64,000 nt of DNA from assembly GCA_963751665.1 (NCBI GenBank), contig CAVVVF010000001.1, positions 124,001-188,000 on the forward strand, in the 5' to 3' direction. Source of the stretch: AC-69 sp963751665 (GTDB lineage: Bacteria > Actinomycetota > UBA4738 > HRBIN12). Under the pieces are notes generated by a model. It had not been told where the DNA came from and did no database searches. It was given only the letters and a program-made list of their open reading frames with translations. The position numbers and the translations under genes were made by a program. Below, piece after piece: positions 18,181 to 26,930 of this stretch. How positions within the stretch are numbered: position 1 is the first letter of the stretch; every line of letters begins with the position of its first letter.

Positions 18181-18696
18181 ATGCTGCTTCGGCTGCGGCT
18201 CGTTCTCCTCCCCCTCACGGCGGTGCTCATCGCCTCGGTCGCTCCGTCCGCCGGCGCCACCCCTTCTTGGGGGTGGCCCGTCGTGGGCCCGGTCATCCGG
18301 GGCTTCGACCCACCCTCGACGCCGTTCGGCGCGGGGCATCGCGGCATCGACATCGCCGCGCCCGTGGGGACGCCGGTGCTCGCGCCGGCGCCGGGCGTCG
18401 TGGCCTTCGCCGGCGCCGTCGCGGGGCACCTGTTCGTCACGGTGGATCACGGCGGTGGGCTGACGTCGACGTACTCGTGGGTCTCGGCCATCCTGGTTCG
18501 AAAGGGCGACGCCGTGGCCAGAGGTTCGGCCGTGGCGCTGACCGGGACGGGCCATCCCGGCGTGGACCCGCCGCACCTCCATTTCGGTGTTCGGCTCGAC
18601 GGCGCGTACGTCGATCCACTGCGGTTCCTGGCTCCCCTCACCCTCGTCGGGCTCATCCGGCTCGCTCCCATCCCCGCACCCGCCGTGTTGGGCTGA
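18181..18696 (+). CDS. Secreted M23-family (LytM-like) peptidoglycan peptidase
   Basis: Predicted zinc peptidase acting on peptidoglycan cross-links outside the cell. The signal peptide (MLLRLRLVLLPLTAVL, cleavage after SAGA at residue 26) is followed by a compact LytM domain. Zinc ligands are His53 and Asp57 in GHRGIDIA and the HLHFGV motif, so the site looks complete. 171 residues with no extra binding domain. An M23 gene between whiG and rpsB is a known arrangement in actinobacteria. Confidence 0.88.
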   Translation: MLLRLRLVLLPLTAVLIASVAPSAGATPSWGWPVVGPVIRGFDPPSTPFGAGHRGIDIAAPVGTPVLAPAPGVVAFAGAVAGHLFVTVDHGGGLTSTYSWVSAILVRKGDAVARGSAVALTGTGHPGVDPPHLHFGVRLDGAYVDPLRFLAPLTLVGLIRLAPIPAPAVLG

Positions 18697-18722
18697 ACGC
18701 CGCCGCTGCGGCCCCGCCTAGA

Positions 18723-20270
18723 ATGGGCGCCCGTTCGACGGAGGTCGCCCACCTGTTCCCGGATCCACTTCGCACGCTGTCGAAGGCCGCGCTCGCGGCC
18801 CTCGTCGTGCTCGCGCCGATCGGCCTGATGGCCCGCCCGGCCCTGGGGCAGACGACCGAGCCGCGACCGGCCTTCGCCTGGCCGCAGTTCCAGGGTGGCC
18901 CGTCGCACCCCGGGACGGCCGAAGGTCCGCCACCCCCGTACCGGCAGTCGTGGACGTTCCCCGTCGCGCCGGTGGGGCAGCAGGGCGCGTCGGCTCCCAT
19001 CGTCGCGGGCGAACAGGCCATCGTTGTCGGGCCCGACGCCGTGTACGGCATCGAGCTGTCAACCGGAGAGGAGCGATGGAACCTGGCTCGGACCGAGGGA
19101 CCGTCGACGACGCCGGCGGTGGCGAACGTCAAGGGAACCACCGTCCTGTTGTTCATCGAGGGCTCGTCGAGCTCGGACGCGAAGCTCCGGGCGGTGGAGT
19201 TGGCCAACCGGAAGCCGGTGTGGTCCTCACCGTTCGCCCTCGGTGATCAGAGCCATACCGGCGTGACGGTGGCCGGCGACACGGCGTTCGTGGGGGACGA
19301 CGCCGGCCACGTCTTCGCCGTCGACCTGGCCACCGGCAAGGAGCGGTGGTCGGTGCTGCTGAACGACGCAGTGCAGGGACCGCTCACGGTGGCCGGCGGC
19401 ACGGTGTACACGGTGCCGCAGGGGCGCCTGGCGATCGGCGCCACCGCCACCCCAACGGTGACCCCGACGCCGTCGCCTTCTCCCTCCCCGTCCGGACAGG
19501 TGATCGGGGAGCCCAACCGAGTATCGCTGGTAGCGCTGTCCTCAACCTCCGGCGACCCGGTCTGGATCGCTCCGCTCCCGGTCGGGACGTTCTTCGCCTC
19601 GTTGCCGCTCGCGGCGGAGGACTCGGTTTACGTGGCGGTCGCGGACGGCGCATTGAACGGAGAGTTGATCGCGGTGAAGGCCGCCGACGGCGCGGTGCGA
19701 TGGGTGCACCGCGGCGTCGGCCCGGTGTGGCAGACATCAACGCCGACGGCGGCCGGCGGCGCCGTGTACGTCGCCGACGGCCGCGGCGGCGTGTGGAAGT
19801 TCGATCCCGCCAACGGCAGGCGCCTCTTCGACTTCCAGTTCAACGAGTTCATCCGGCGAAGCTCTCCGGTGGTCGTGGGAGGGAGGGCCGTCCTGGTAGG
19901 CCTGGGAGACGGGCGCCTGGTGGCCGTGGACGCCTCTTCGGGCCACGAGCTCTGGGAGTCTCCGACGAGTCCCGGCCTGGTGGGCGGCATCGCCGCGGCT
20001 GGCGATCTCGTCCTCGTTGCCAAAGGCGGCCTCCGGGGGGGCGTGGTGGCCTACGAGCAGGATCCCGCGGGAGTCCTGATCGACGTGACCTCGCCCAGCA
20101 TCGCCGACCCGGCCCGGCTGGTCGGGAACTTCGCCATCGCCCTCGTGGTGATGATGGTCCTGCTCGCAGTCCCGCTGGGGTACGCCTCGCGCCGGACCGG
20201 CCCTCCCGAGTTCCTCGAAGAGCAAGCCCCTCCGGACGAGGACGGCGACACGGAGGATGAGACGCGATGA
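18723..20270 (+). CDS. Membrane-anchored PQQ-like beta-propeller protein
   Basis: 515 residues. An N-terminal hydrophobic segment (ALAALVVLAPIGLMARPALG) acts as signal peptide; then come repeated propeller blades with motifs such as VYGIELSTGEERWNL, VFAVDLATGKERWSV, LVAVDASSGHELWES, typical of PQQ/BamB-like eight-blade propellers. A Pro/Ser/Thr linker (TPTPSPSPSPSG, about residues 245-256) interrupts the blades. A C-terminal TM helix (IALVVMMVLLAVPLGYA) and an acidic tail end the protein. The W-motif blades lack an obvious cofactor site, so a scaffold or binding role is more likely than a dehydrogenase. Start ATG 18723; TAGAAT overlaps it and is not counted as a promoter. Confidence 0.75.
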   Translation: MGARSTEVAHLFPDPLRTLSKAALAALVVLAPIGLMARPALGQTTEPRPAFAWPQFQGGPSHPGTAEGPPPPYRQSWTFPVAPVGQQGASAPIVAGEQAIVVGPDAVYGIELSTGEERWNLARTEGPSTTPAVANVKGTTVLLFIEGSSSSDAKLRAVELANRKPVWSSPFALGDQSHTGVTVAGDTAFVGDDAGHVFAVDLATGKERWSVLLNDAVQGPLTVAGGTVYTVPQGRLAIGATATPTVTPTPSPSPSPSGQVIGEPNRVSLVALSSTSGDPVWIAPLPVGTFFASLPLAAEDSVYVAVADGALNGELIAVKAADGAVRWVHRGVGPVWQTSTPTAAGGAVYVADGRGGVWKFDPANGRRLFDFQFNEFIRRSSPVVVGGRAVLVGLGDGRLVAVDASSGHELWESPTSPGLVGGIAAAGDLVLVAKGGLRGGVVAYEQDPAGVLIDVTSPSIADPARLVGNFAIALVVMMVLLAVPLGYASRRTGPPEFLEEQAPPDEDGDTEDETR

Positions 20271-21235
20271 CGGCCAAGAAGCGCGGCAAGGGGAAATCGC
20301 GCGGGCCTTCGCAGGCCCGGACGACCTCGGCCTCCGCTTCGGCCGCCACCCGGCGCGCACCGGAGGCCCCGCCCCGGCCAGGCCTGTTCGGAGGGCTGTT
20401 CGGACGCGCCGCGGCCGGTCCGTCCCTGCTCGGCCGGATCACCACCGCTCTGGGAAGAGGGTTCGTCGTAGTGGGCGGCTCGTGGCCGATCCTCCTGGCC
20501 TCGTTCCTGGCCCTGTTTGGGGAGTGGGCCGTGCTTATCGCCCTGGGGACCCGCACCACCCCGCGGTTCCTGGTGACGTCGATGGCCCTGCCGCCCATCG
20601 GCAGCGCCATCGACTACCAGTCGGCTCAGGCCCTGGGAGGCACAGCCGGGATCGTCGTCGGCTTCGCGCTCCTCGTGGCTCGGGCGTTGGTGGTCGCGGT
20701 CCTGGCCGGCCTCATCATCGGCGTCCTGGAGGGGCGCCGCGCGTCGCTTCGCGACGCGCGGCGCGGCCTCCGCGCCATCCCCTTCATCGTGGCCATCAAC
20801 GTCGTCGGGCTCTCGGGCCTGCTGGTGGGAGGTTCCCTGCTCCAGGTGCTCGGCTTCGGACTGCAGTTCCTCGGGAACGTCATGCTGATCACGGCGCTGC
20901 TGTACTTCCTGGGGTTCGTGGCGGCCATCGCCGTCCGGGAACGCCGAGGTCTCCTGGACACCTTGCGCCGGTCACGGGCTGCGGCATCGCTCGCAGGCGG
21001 CCAGCAGTTCACGTTCTGCCTGCTATACGTGGTGGCGCTGCTCTTCGTCCTGCCCCTGGTCGGCACCGTGAACGAGAGCGCCGGGCTGATCACCGCCAAC
21101 CCGAGCGTGTCGGCGTGGCTCTACGGGATGGTGGCGACCTACGTGAACGTGTCCTTCCTCGCGGCCCTGTGCTACCGGTGGATGGTTGCCGAGCCTCACC
21201 TGGCCACGCAGCCGGTTCGGCGCCGGTCCCGCTGA
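20267..21235 (+). CDS. Polytopic membrane protein of unknown function
   Basis: 322 residues; a basic, Ser/Ala-rich N-terminus of about 50 residues precedes five or six predicted TM helices (for example PILLASFLALFGEWAVLIAL, VVGFALLVARALVVAVLAGL, FLGNVMLITALLYFLGF, FTFCLLYVVALLFVLPLV). ATG 20267 overlaps the PQQ-protein stop (ATGA), so both are probably made together and may act as a pair at the membrane. No family recognised. Confidence 0.7.
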   Translation: MTAKKRGKGKSRGPSQARTTSASASAATRRAPEAPPRPGLFGGLFGRAAAGPSLLGRITTALGRGFVVVGGSWPILLASFLALFGEWAVLIALGTRTTPRFLVTSMALPPIGSAIDYQSAQALGGTAGIVVGFALLVARALVVAVLAGLIIGVLEGRRASLRDARRGLRAIPFIVAINVVGLSGLLVGGSLLQVLGFGLQFLGNVMLITALLYFLGFVAAIAVRERRGLLDTLRRSRAAASLAGGQQFTFCLLYVVALLFVLPLVGTVNESAGLITANPSVSAWLYGMVATYVNVSFLAALCYRWMVAEPHLATQPVRRRSR

Positions 21236-21260
21236 GGCCGGACATCCTCGAACCCGCTGC

Positions 21261-21390
21261 TAGACTGCCTCTTCGCCGGCGCCGCGAAGCGCCGAGCACG
21301 CACGCCCGGGGACCGCACCCGGGGTCCCGGCGAGAGCCGGGCCGGGGCGGGCCGAACCGGGCGGAGGGACAACCGGAAGGAGGAAGCGCC
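21261..21390 (+). promoter_or_regulatory. rpsB promoter and structured leader
   Basis: Extended -10 TGCTAGACT (TAGACT at 21261-21266) begins a leader of about 120 nt, the longest in this part of the window. It contains a hairpin GGGACC-GCACCCG-GGTCCC near 21310-21330 and a strong Shine-Dalgarno sequence (AAGGAGGAAG) before GTG 21391. rpsB leaders in other bacteria bind S2 for autoregulation; whether this one does cannot be told from sequence. Confidence 0.5.
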
Positions 21391-22270
21391 GTGCCTGTCG
21401 TCACCAGGCGGGAGCTCCTCGAAGCGGGTATCCACTTCGGACACCAGACCAGGCGCTGGAACCCGAAGATGGGCCGGTACCTGTACGGGGAGCGTTCCGG
21501 TATCTACATCATCGACCTCGAGAAGACCCTGGCGGGCCTGGAGGAGGCGTACCACTTCGTCCGGGACCTGGGCCGCCGAGGGGGCATCGTCCTGTTCGTC
21601 GGGACGAAGAAGCAGGCCCAGGAGGTCGTGGCCGAGGAGGCCAGCCGGGTGGGCATGCCGTACGTCAACACCCGGTGGCTGGGCGGCATGCTCACCAACT
21701 TCCAGACGGTGTCCCGCCGGCTGCTTCGCCTCCGCGAGCTGCGCGAGATGGAGCGGGGCGGCGCCTTCGAGTTCCTCCCCAAGAAGGAGGTCCTGAAGCT
21801 CCGCCACGAGAAGGAGAAGCTCGAGCGGAACCTGGGCGGCATGCAGAACCTGGAGCGACTGCCGGACGCGGTCTTCATGATCGACACCAAGAAGGAGCAC
21901 ATCGCCGTGACCGAGGCCCGCAAGCTCGGGATCCCGGTCATCGCCATCGTCGACACCAACTGCGACCCGGACGAGGTCGACTACGTGATCCCCGGCAACG
22001 ACGACGCCATCCGGTCGGTGGCGCTGGTGACCCGGGTCATCGCCGACGCACTGGCCGAGGGACGCCGGGAGGGCCGCGAGCCGCGCTGGTCGACGCGAAG
22101 GCGGAGCCCGAGTTCGAGCCGGAGCCCGTCGAGCGCAGCCGATGCCCCGCCGGCCCCACCCGAGGCGCCCGCTCGAGGCCGGCCCGGCACCGGCCGGCGC
22201 CGCGTCGGTCACGGCCGAGCCGACGAAGTCGCCGTGGCCAGGCGAGGAGACCGCCGAGGAGCAGCGATGA
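21391..22270 (+). CDS. rpsB: 30S ribosomal protein S2 (indels in the tail)
   Basis: S2 binds late to the 30S subunit and recruits S1-type factors. The core is intact: TRRELLEAGIHFGHQTRRWN, IYIIDLEKTL, FVGTKKQAQEVV, YVNTRWLGGMLTNFQT, MIDTKKEHIAVTEARKLGIP, IPGNDDAIRSVALVTRVIAD. After about residue 230 the frame shifts near 22078 and again later; the alternative frames give ALVDAKAEPEFEPE and finally SPWPGEETAEEQR, an acidic Glu/Pro/Ala tail whose stop (22268-22270) overlaps the tsf ATG. Confidence 0.93.
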
Positions 22271-22874
22271 CCGACATCAGCGCCGAACAGGTGAAGAAGC
22301 TCCGGGAGCGTACCGGGGCCGGGATGATGGACTGCAAGAAGGCCCTTCAGGAGGCCGGCGGCGACATGGACCGGGCGGTCGAGATCCTCCGGGAGAAGGG
22401 GCTCGCGTCGGCCCAGAAGCGCGCCGGCCGGTCCGCCAACCAGGGAGTCATCGACGCCTACATCCACCACAACAACACGGTCGGGGTCCTGGTCGAGGTG
22501 AACTGCGAGACCGACTTCGTGGCCAAGACCGACGAGTTCCGCAGGCTGGCCAGGGACGTCGCCCTGCACATCGCGAGCGCCATGCCCCAGTGGGTGACCC
22601 GGGAGGAGGTTCCCGACGACATCCTGGAGACCGAGCGGCGGATCTACGAGGCGCGAGGCCCGGCAGGCCGGCAAGCCCGACAACGTCCTGGACCGGATCG
22701 TGGAGGGCAAGCTCCAGGGGTTCTTCAAGACCACGGTCCTGGTGGACCAGCCGTTCGTGAAGGAGCCGGACGAAGACCATCCAGCAACTGATCGACGAGG
22801 TCTCCGCCAAGGTCGGAGAGAAGGTTGCCGTGCGGCGGTTCGTCCGGTACAAGCTGGGCGAGGAACTGGGCTGA
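22267..22874 (+). CDS. tsf: Elongation factor Ts (two indels)
   Basis: Nucleotide exchange factor for EF-Tu. ATG 22267; N-terminal UBA-like segment (LRERTGAGMMDCKKALQEAGGD is the family signature region), then VGVLVEVNCETDFVAKTDEF. An extra C at 22654 (GCG-C-GAGGCC) and an extra base near 22772 (GAC-G-AAG) break the C-terminal part; repaired it reads on to VRRFVRYKLGEELG. About 200 residues, the short actinobacterial and mitochondrial-like form rather than the 280-residue enterobacterial one. Confidence 0.94.
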
Positions 22875-22884
22875 AGGGGTGGGT

Positions 22885-23636
22885 GTGAGCGACGGGCGGC
22901 CGGCCGAGGGTGACGCGTCGCGGCCCGTCTATCACCGGGTCCTGTTGAAGCTCTCGGGCGACGCCTTCTCGCCACCCGACACCCACTACGGCATCTCCAC
23001 CGACTCCACCGCGCTGCTTGCACGCGAGCTCCGCGACGTGGTGGACCTCGGGGTGCAGGTCGCCGTTGTCGTCGGCGGGGGCAACATCTGGCGAGGGCGG
23101 GACGCGCCGAGCATCGACCGGGCCCGGGCCGACTACATGGGCATGCTGGCCACCGTGATGAACGCGCTCGCGCTGCAGGACGCCCTGGAGAAGCTGCGCG
23201 TGACCACCCGGGTGCAGACGGCCATCCACATGGCGCAGGTTGCCGAGCCATACATCCCGCTTCGGGCCTCCGTCACCTGGAGAAGGGCCGGGTCGTGATC
23301 TTCGCCGCCGGGATGGGTGCGCCGTACTTCTCCACCGACACCACCGCGGCGCAGCGCGCCCTGGAGATCGGCGCCGAGGCCATCCTCAAGGGCACGAAGG
23401 TCGACGGCGTGTACAGCGCCGATCCGCTCATCGACCCCAACGCCCGGCGTTTCGAGTCGATCGAGTACCTGGACGTGTTGCGCGAGGGCTATCAAGTCAT
23501 GGACGCCACGGCCATCTCGCTGTGCATGGAGAACAAGCTCCCCATCATCGTGTTCGACTTCCGCCGGGAGGGGAACATCCGGCGGGCCCTCTCCGGCGAG
23601 CCCATCGGGACCCTGGTCCACGGGGGGGCGGCATGA
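22885..23636 (+). CDS. pyrH: UMP kinase (one indel)
   Basis: Phosphorylates UMP to UDP in pyrimidine synthesis. From GTG 22885: HRVLLKLSGDAF, AVVVGGGNIWRG, DYMGMLATVMNALALQDAL, then after a break GTKVDGVYSADP and GEPIGTLV. The break near 23264 is a loss of one base: inserting A in GCC(A)TCCGTCACCTG restores RAIRHLEKGRVVIF. The final TGA overlaps the frr ATG. Confidence 0.94.
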
Positions 23637-24193
23637 CGGTTCAGACCACCCTCGGCGAGGCCGGGGAGAAGATGGACAAGGCCATCTCCGTGCTCAAGGA
23701 CGAGCTCGGGTCCATCCGGACGGGCAGGGCCACGCCCGCCCTACTTTCGCGGATCGTCGTGGACTATTACGGTACTCAGGTGCCCATCCAGCAGCTGGCC
23801 TCGTTCTCGGTGCCGGAGCCTCGGACGCTCCTGATCCAGCCCTACGACAAGAACGCCATCTCCTCCATGGAGAAGGCCATCTTGGCGAGCGACGTGGGCA
23901 TCACGCCGTCGAGCGACGGCAACGTGATCCGCCTGTCCTTCCCGCCGCTCACCGAGGAACGGCGCAAGGAGCTCGTCAAGGTGGTGCACCAGCGCGGCGA
24001 GGAGGGACGAGTGGCGGTGCGCAACGTGCGCCGCCATTCCAAGGAGGAGCTGGAGCGGCTGCAGCGCGCCGGCACCATCTCCGAGGACGACCTCGCTCGC
24101 TCCGAGAAGGAGTTGCAAAAGCTGACCGACCACCACGTGGCGGAGATCGACGAGATCGTGGTCCACAAGGAGCAGGAGCTCAAGGAGATCTAG
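23633..24193 (+). CDS. frr: Ribosome recycling factor
   Basis: Splits post-termination ribosomes with EF-G. Intact, 186 residues. Landmarks: SIRTGRATPALLSRIVVDYYG, PEPRTLLIQPYD, IRLSFPPLTEERRKELVKV, RHSKEELERL. ATG 23633 overlaps the pyrH stop by ATGA and the TAG overlaps the cdsA GTG, so pyrH-frr-cdsA are tightly coupled. Confidence 0.97.
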   Translation: MTVQTTLGEAGEKMDKAISVLKDELGSIRTGRATPALLSRIVVDYYGTQVPIQQLASFSVPEPRTLLIQPYDKNAISSMEKAILASDVGITPSSDGNVIRLSFPPLTEERRKELVKVVHQRGEEGRVAVRNVRRHSKEELERLQRAGTISEDDLARSEKELQKLTDHHVAEIDEIVVHKEQELKEI

Positions 24194-25704
24194 TGCCCGA
24201 GGGCGACAAGAAGGACGACCTGTTCGAGGACCTGGACAAGTTCTTCGCGCCCATCCAGGACGTCGACTGGCCGGAGAACTCCCCGGTTGCCCCACCGCGC
24301 GACGAGCCCGCATCGGACACCGCTACGGGGGAGTCCGCGATCGCCCGGCCCGACGATGCTTCCGCAGCCGGGCCCGCGCCCGGCCAGGAAGGGTTGTTCG
24401 AGGGATCCCCGGCCCCTGATGCGGGGTCTGGGGGGTCCGGGCGGGGCGACGAGGAGGGCAACGAGGAAGGCGACGAGATCTCCGAGGAGACCTTCGGCCG
24501 GACGCCCTCCGCCTACGTCGACCTGCCGGGCCCGTCCGAGGACGAGGAAGAGGACGATGAAGAGGAAGAGGAACCGGAGGTGGGATCCTCCGTGATCGAG
24601 GTTCCGGCCATGGAGGAGGAGCCGAGCCCCGAGGCGGTGGAGGCGGCGGCGGAGCACTTCGCCGAATCGGTCCGCGATGAAGCCGAGCTGGATCCGGAGG
24701 ACTCCGAGACCTCGCTCCCAGAGCTGCTGGGCCGCGGCGACGAGATCGATGGAGACGACATCGCGGCGGAGCTCGAGGAGCCCGTTGAGGCCGGCCGGCC
24801 CATGGGCATGGGCGGCACCGAGGGGCTTGGTGGACCGAGCTGGCAGGAGCCCACGACGATGGAGGTCGGGCAGGAGCACGAGGCCAGGCGGACCGGCCGG
24901 GACGTCCCGGCCGCATTCATCACGGGCCTGGCCCTGGCCGGCGTGGCCCTGGGGAGCCTGGCCGTGGGCAAGTGGGCGTTCGCCCTGGTGGCCGGCGCCA
25001 TCGTGCTCTGGGCCCAGGGCGAGCTTTACCTCGCGCTCCAGCGGCATCACCTCCAGCCGGCCACCGCCCTCGGCCTGGTGTCAGGGGGCCTCGTGCTCGG
25101 GGCGGCGTACTTCCGTGGCGAGCCGGCCATGCTGTCCATGTTCGTGCTCTCGGTGTTCGCCACGTTCCTATGGTTCATGGCGGCGCCGGCCTCGCACCGC
25201 CGCGGCGCCGCGACGAACATCGGGGTCACCGTCCTCGGCGTGGCCTACATCCCCCTCATGGCCGGCTTCGCCCTGGCCATGCTCGATTTCTCCGACGGGC
25301 GGGCCCTGGTCCTGTCGGTGATCGGGCTGACGTTCGTGTACGACACCGCCGCGTTCATCGTGGGGTCCTGGTGGGGGAACCGGCCGCTCGCGCCAACCAT
25401 CAGCCCCAAGAAGTCGTTGGAGGGAGCCATCGGGGCCACCCTCGTGGTCATCGCCGTCTCCGTAGGGGCCGTGGCCCCGGCGGTGACTGCCCTGAACACC
25501 GTGGGCAGGTCCGTGGGCCTGGCGGTCGTGGTGGCCGTCCTGGCGCCGCTGGGCGACCTGGCGGAATCGCTGATCAAGCGGGACCTCGGGGTGAAGGACA
25601 TGGGCAGCATCCTCCCGGGCCACGGTGGGGTCCTCGACCGGATCGACTCGGTGCTGTTCGTGGCGCCGGCCGCGTTCCTGTTCCTGCGCCTGATCTTCCC
25701 CTGA
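24193..25704 (+). CDS. cdsA: Phosphatidate cytidylyltransferase with a long acidic N-terminal extension
   Basis: Makes CDP-diacylglycerol, the precursor of all membrane phospholipids. The enzyme part starts near residue 238 with many TM helices (AAFITGLALAGVALGSL and others) and ends with the family signature KRDLGVKDMGSILPGHGG and LDRIDS. The first 237 residues are hydrophilic, very rich in Glu/Asp/Pro/Ser, with runs such as EDEEEDDEEEEEPE, and predicted disordered and cytoplasmic. Total 503 residues versus about 270-300 for usual CdsA. The fusion is read through in one clean frame, so it is not an indel artefact. Confidence 0.9.
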   Translation: MPEGDKKDDLFEDLDKFFAPIQDVDWPENSPVAPPRDEPASDTATGESAIARPDDASAAGPAPGQEGLFEGSPAPDAGSGGSGRGDEEGNEEGDEISEETFGRTPSAYVDLPGPSEDEEEDDEEEEEPEVGSSVIEVPAMEEEPSPEAVEAAAEHFAESVRDEAELDPEDSETSLPELLGRGDEIDGDDIAAELEEPVEAGRPMGMGGTEGLGGPSWQEPTTMEVGQEHEARRTGRDVPAAFITGLALAGVALGSLAVGKWAFALVAGAIVLWAQGELYLALQRHHLQPATALGLVSGGLVLGAAYFRGEPAMLSMFVLSVFATFLWFMAAPASHRRGAATNIGVTVLGVAYIPLMAGFALAMLDFSDGRALVLSVIGLTFVYDTAAFIVGSWWGNRPLAPTISPKKSLEGAIGATLVVIAVSVGAVAPAVTALNTVGRSVGLAVVVAVLAPLGDLAESLIKRDLGVKDMGSILPGHGGVLDRIDSVLFVAPAAFLFLRLIFP

Positions 25705-25739
25705 CCCTGGCGTTGCCACGGATTGTCCGGATCCCGGGG

Positions 25740-25745
25740 TACCCT
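25740..25745 (+). promoter_or_regulatory. -10 box of the dxr promoter
   Basis: TACCCT ends 9 bases before ATG 25755. TTGCCA at 25713 is a possible -35, but the spacer (21 bases) is long. Confidence 0.4.
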
Positions 25746-25754
25746 TAGGGAGCG

Positions 25755-26919
25755 ATGCGTTCGCTGACCATCCTCGGATCGACCGGATCGGTCGGGACCC
25801 AGGCCCTGGACGTGGTCCGGCGAAATCCCGATCGGTTCAGGGTCGTCGGGCTGGCCGCCCTCACCAACCACGAGCTCCTCGTGGGGCAGATCCGCGAGTT
25901 CCTGCCGCCGTACGTGGCCATCGCGGACCCGGGGGCGGCGGCGGAGGCTGCGGCAGATGCTGGGCCAGAACATCCGGGGGGTCGACATCATCGACGGACC
26001 CGACGCGGCCGAGCGCCTGTCGCGCGACGTCGAGGCCGACATGGTGCTGAACGCGCTGGTGGGCTCGGCCGGCCTGCCCCCGACGCTGGCCGCCCTGCAG
26101 AGCGGGAAGACGCTCGCGCTGGCCAACAAGGAGAGCCTGGTCATCGGGGGCGAGCTGGTGATGGACCTGATCAAGGGCAGAGCCCGAGCGGCTGATGCCG
26201 GTGGACTCGGAGCACGCCGCACTGGCTCAGCTCCTGCGCGGGGAGCGCAAGGAGGACGTGAAGCGCGTGATCCTTACCGGGCTCCGGCGGCCCGTTCCGG
26301 GGGTGGACCCGCACCGACCTGGCCCGGGCGTCGGTGAAGGAGGCCCTGGCCCACCCGGTATGGCAGATGGGTCCGAAGATCACGATCGACTCCGCGACCC
26401 TGATGAACAAGGGGCATGGAGGTCATCGAGGCCCATTACCTGTTCGGCATCGACTACTCGCAGATCCACGTGATCCTCCACCCCGAGGGCATCGTGCACG
26501 CGCTGGCGGAGTTCCGGGACGGCACGATGCTCGCGCAACTGGCCTCGCCCGACATGCGGCTGCCGATCCAGCTCGCCCTGGCCTGGCCTGAGCGCCTTCC
26601 GACCGGGATCGCACCGGTGCCCCTCGCCGACAAGCGGCTCACGTTCGAGCCCGTGGACCGTGAGGCGTTTCCCGCCGTCGACCTGGCCTACCGGGTGGGG
26701 CAGCTCGGCCTGACGTTCCCCGCGGTCATGAGCGCGGCCAACGAGGTTGCGGTCATGGCGTTCCTGGAGGGCAAGATCCCCCTCACGCGCGTCGTTGAGA
26801 TCGTCCAGGGCGTGGTGGACGAGCACGAGGCGCCCGCATCGGTGGTCTCGGTGGTCAATCTGGAGCGGGCCGACTCGTGGGCCCGACGGCGGGCCGCCGA
26901 GATCATCGAGGCCCGCTGA
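25755..26919 (+). CDS. dxr: 1-deoxy-D-xylulose-5-phosphate reductoisomerase (four indels)
   Basis: First committed step of the MEP isoprenoid pathway, NADPH-dependent. Motifs in order: LTILGSTGSVGTQALDVV (NADPH site), LANKESLVIGGELV, PVDSEHAALAQLL, SGGPF, TIDSATLMNKG, EVIEAHYLFGI, FPAVMSAANEVAVMAFLEG. Shifts of +1 lie near 25953, at 26185 (extra C, GCC-C-GAG), near 26287 (one G too many) and at 26415 (extra C, GGG-C-ATG). Pairs with ispG 4 kb downstream in the same pathway. Confidence 0.94.
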
Positions 26920-26930
26920 CCGAGGGCAGC

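Noticed and set aside
18719..18724. TAGAAT as a promoter of the PQQ-propeller gene
   Set aside because: It overlaps the ATG start at 18723, so a message from it could not include that start.
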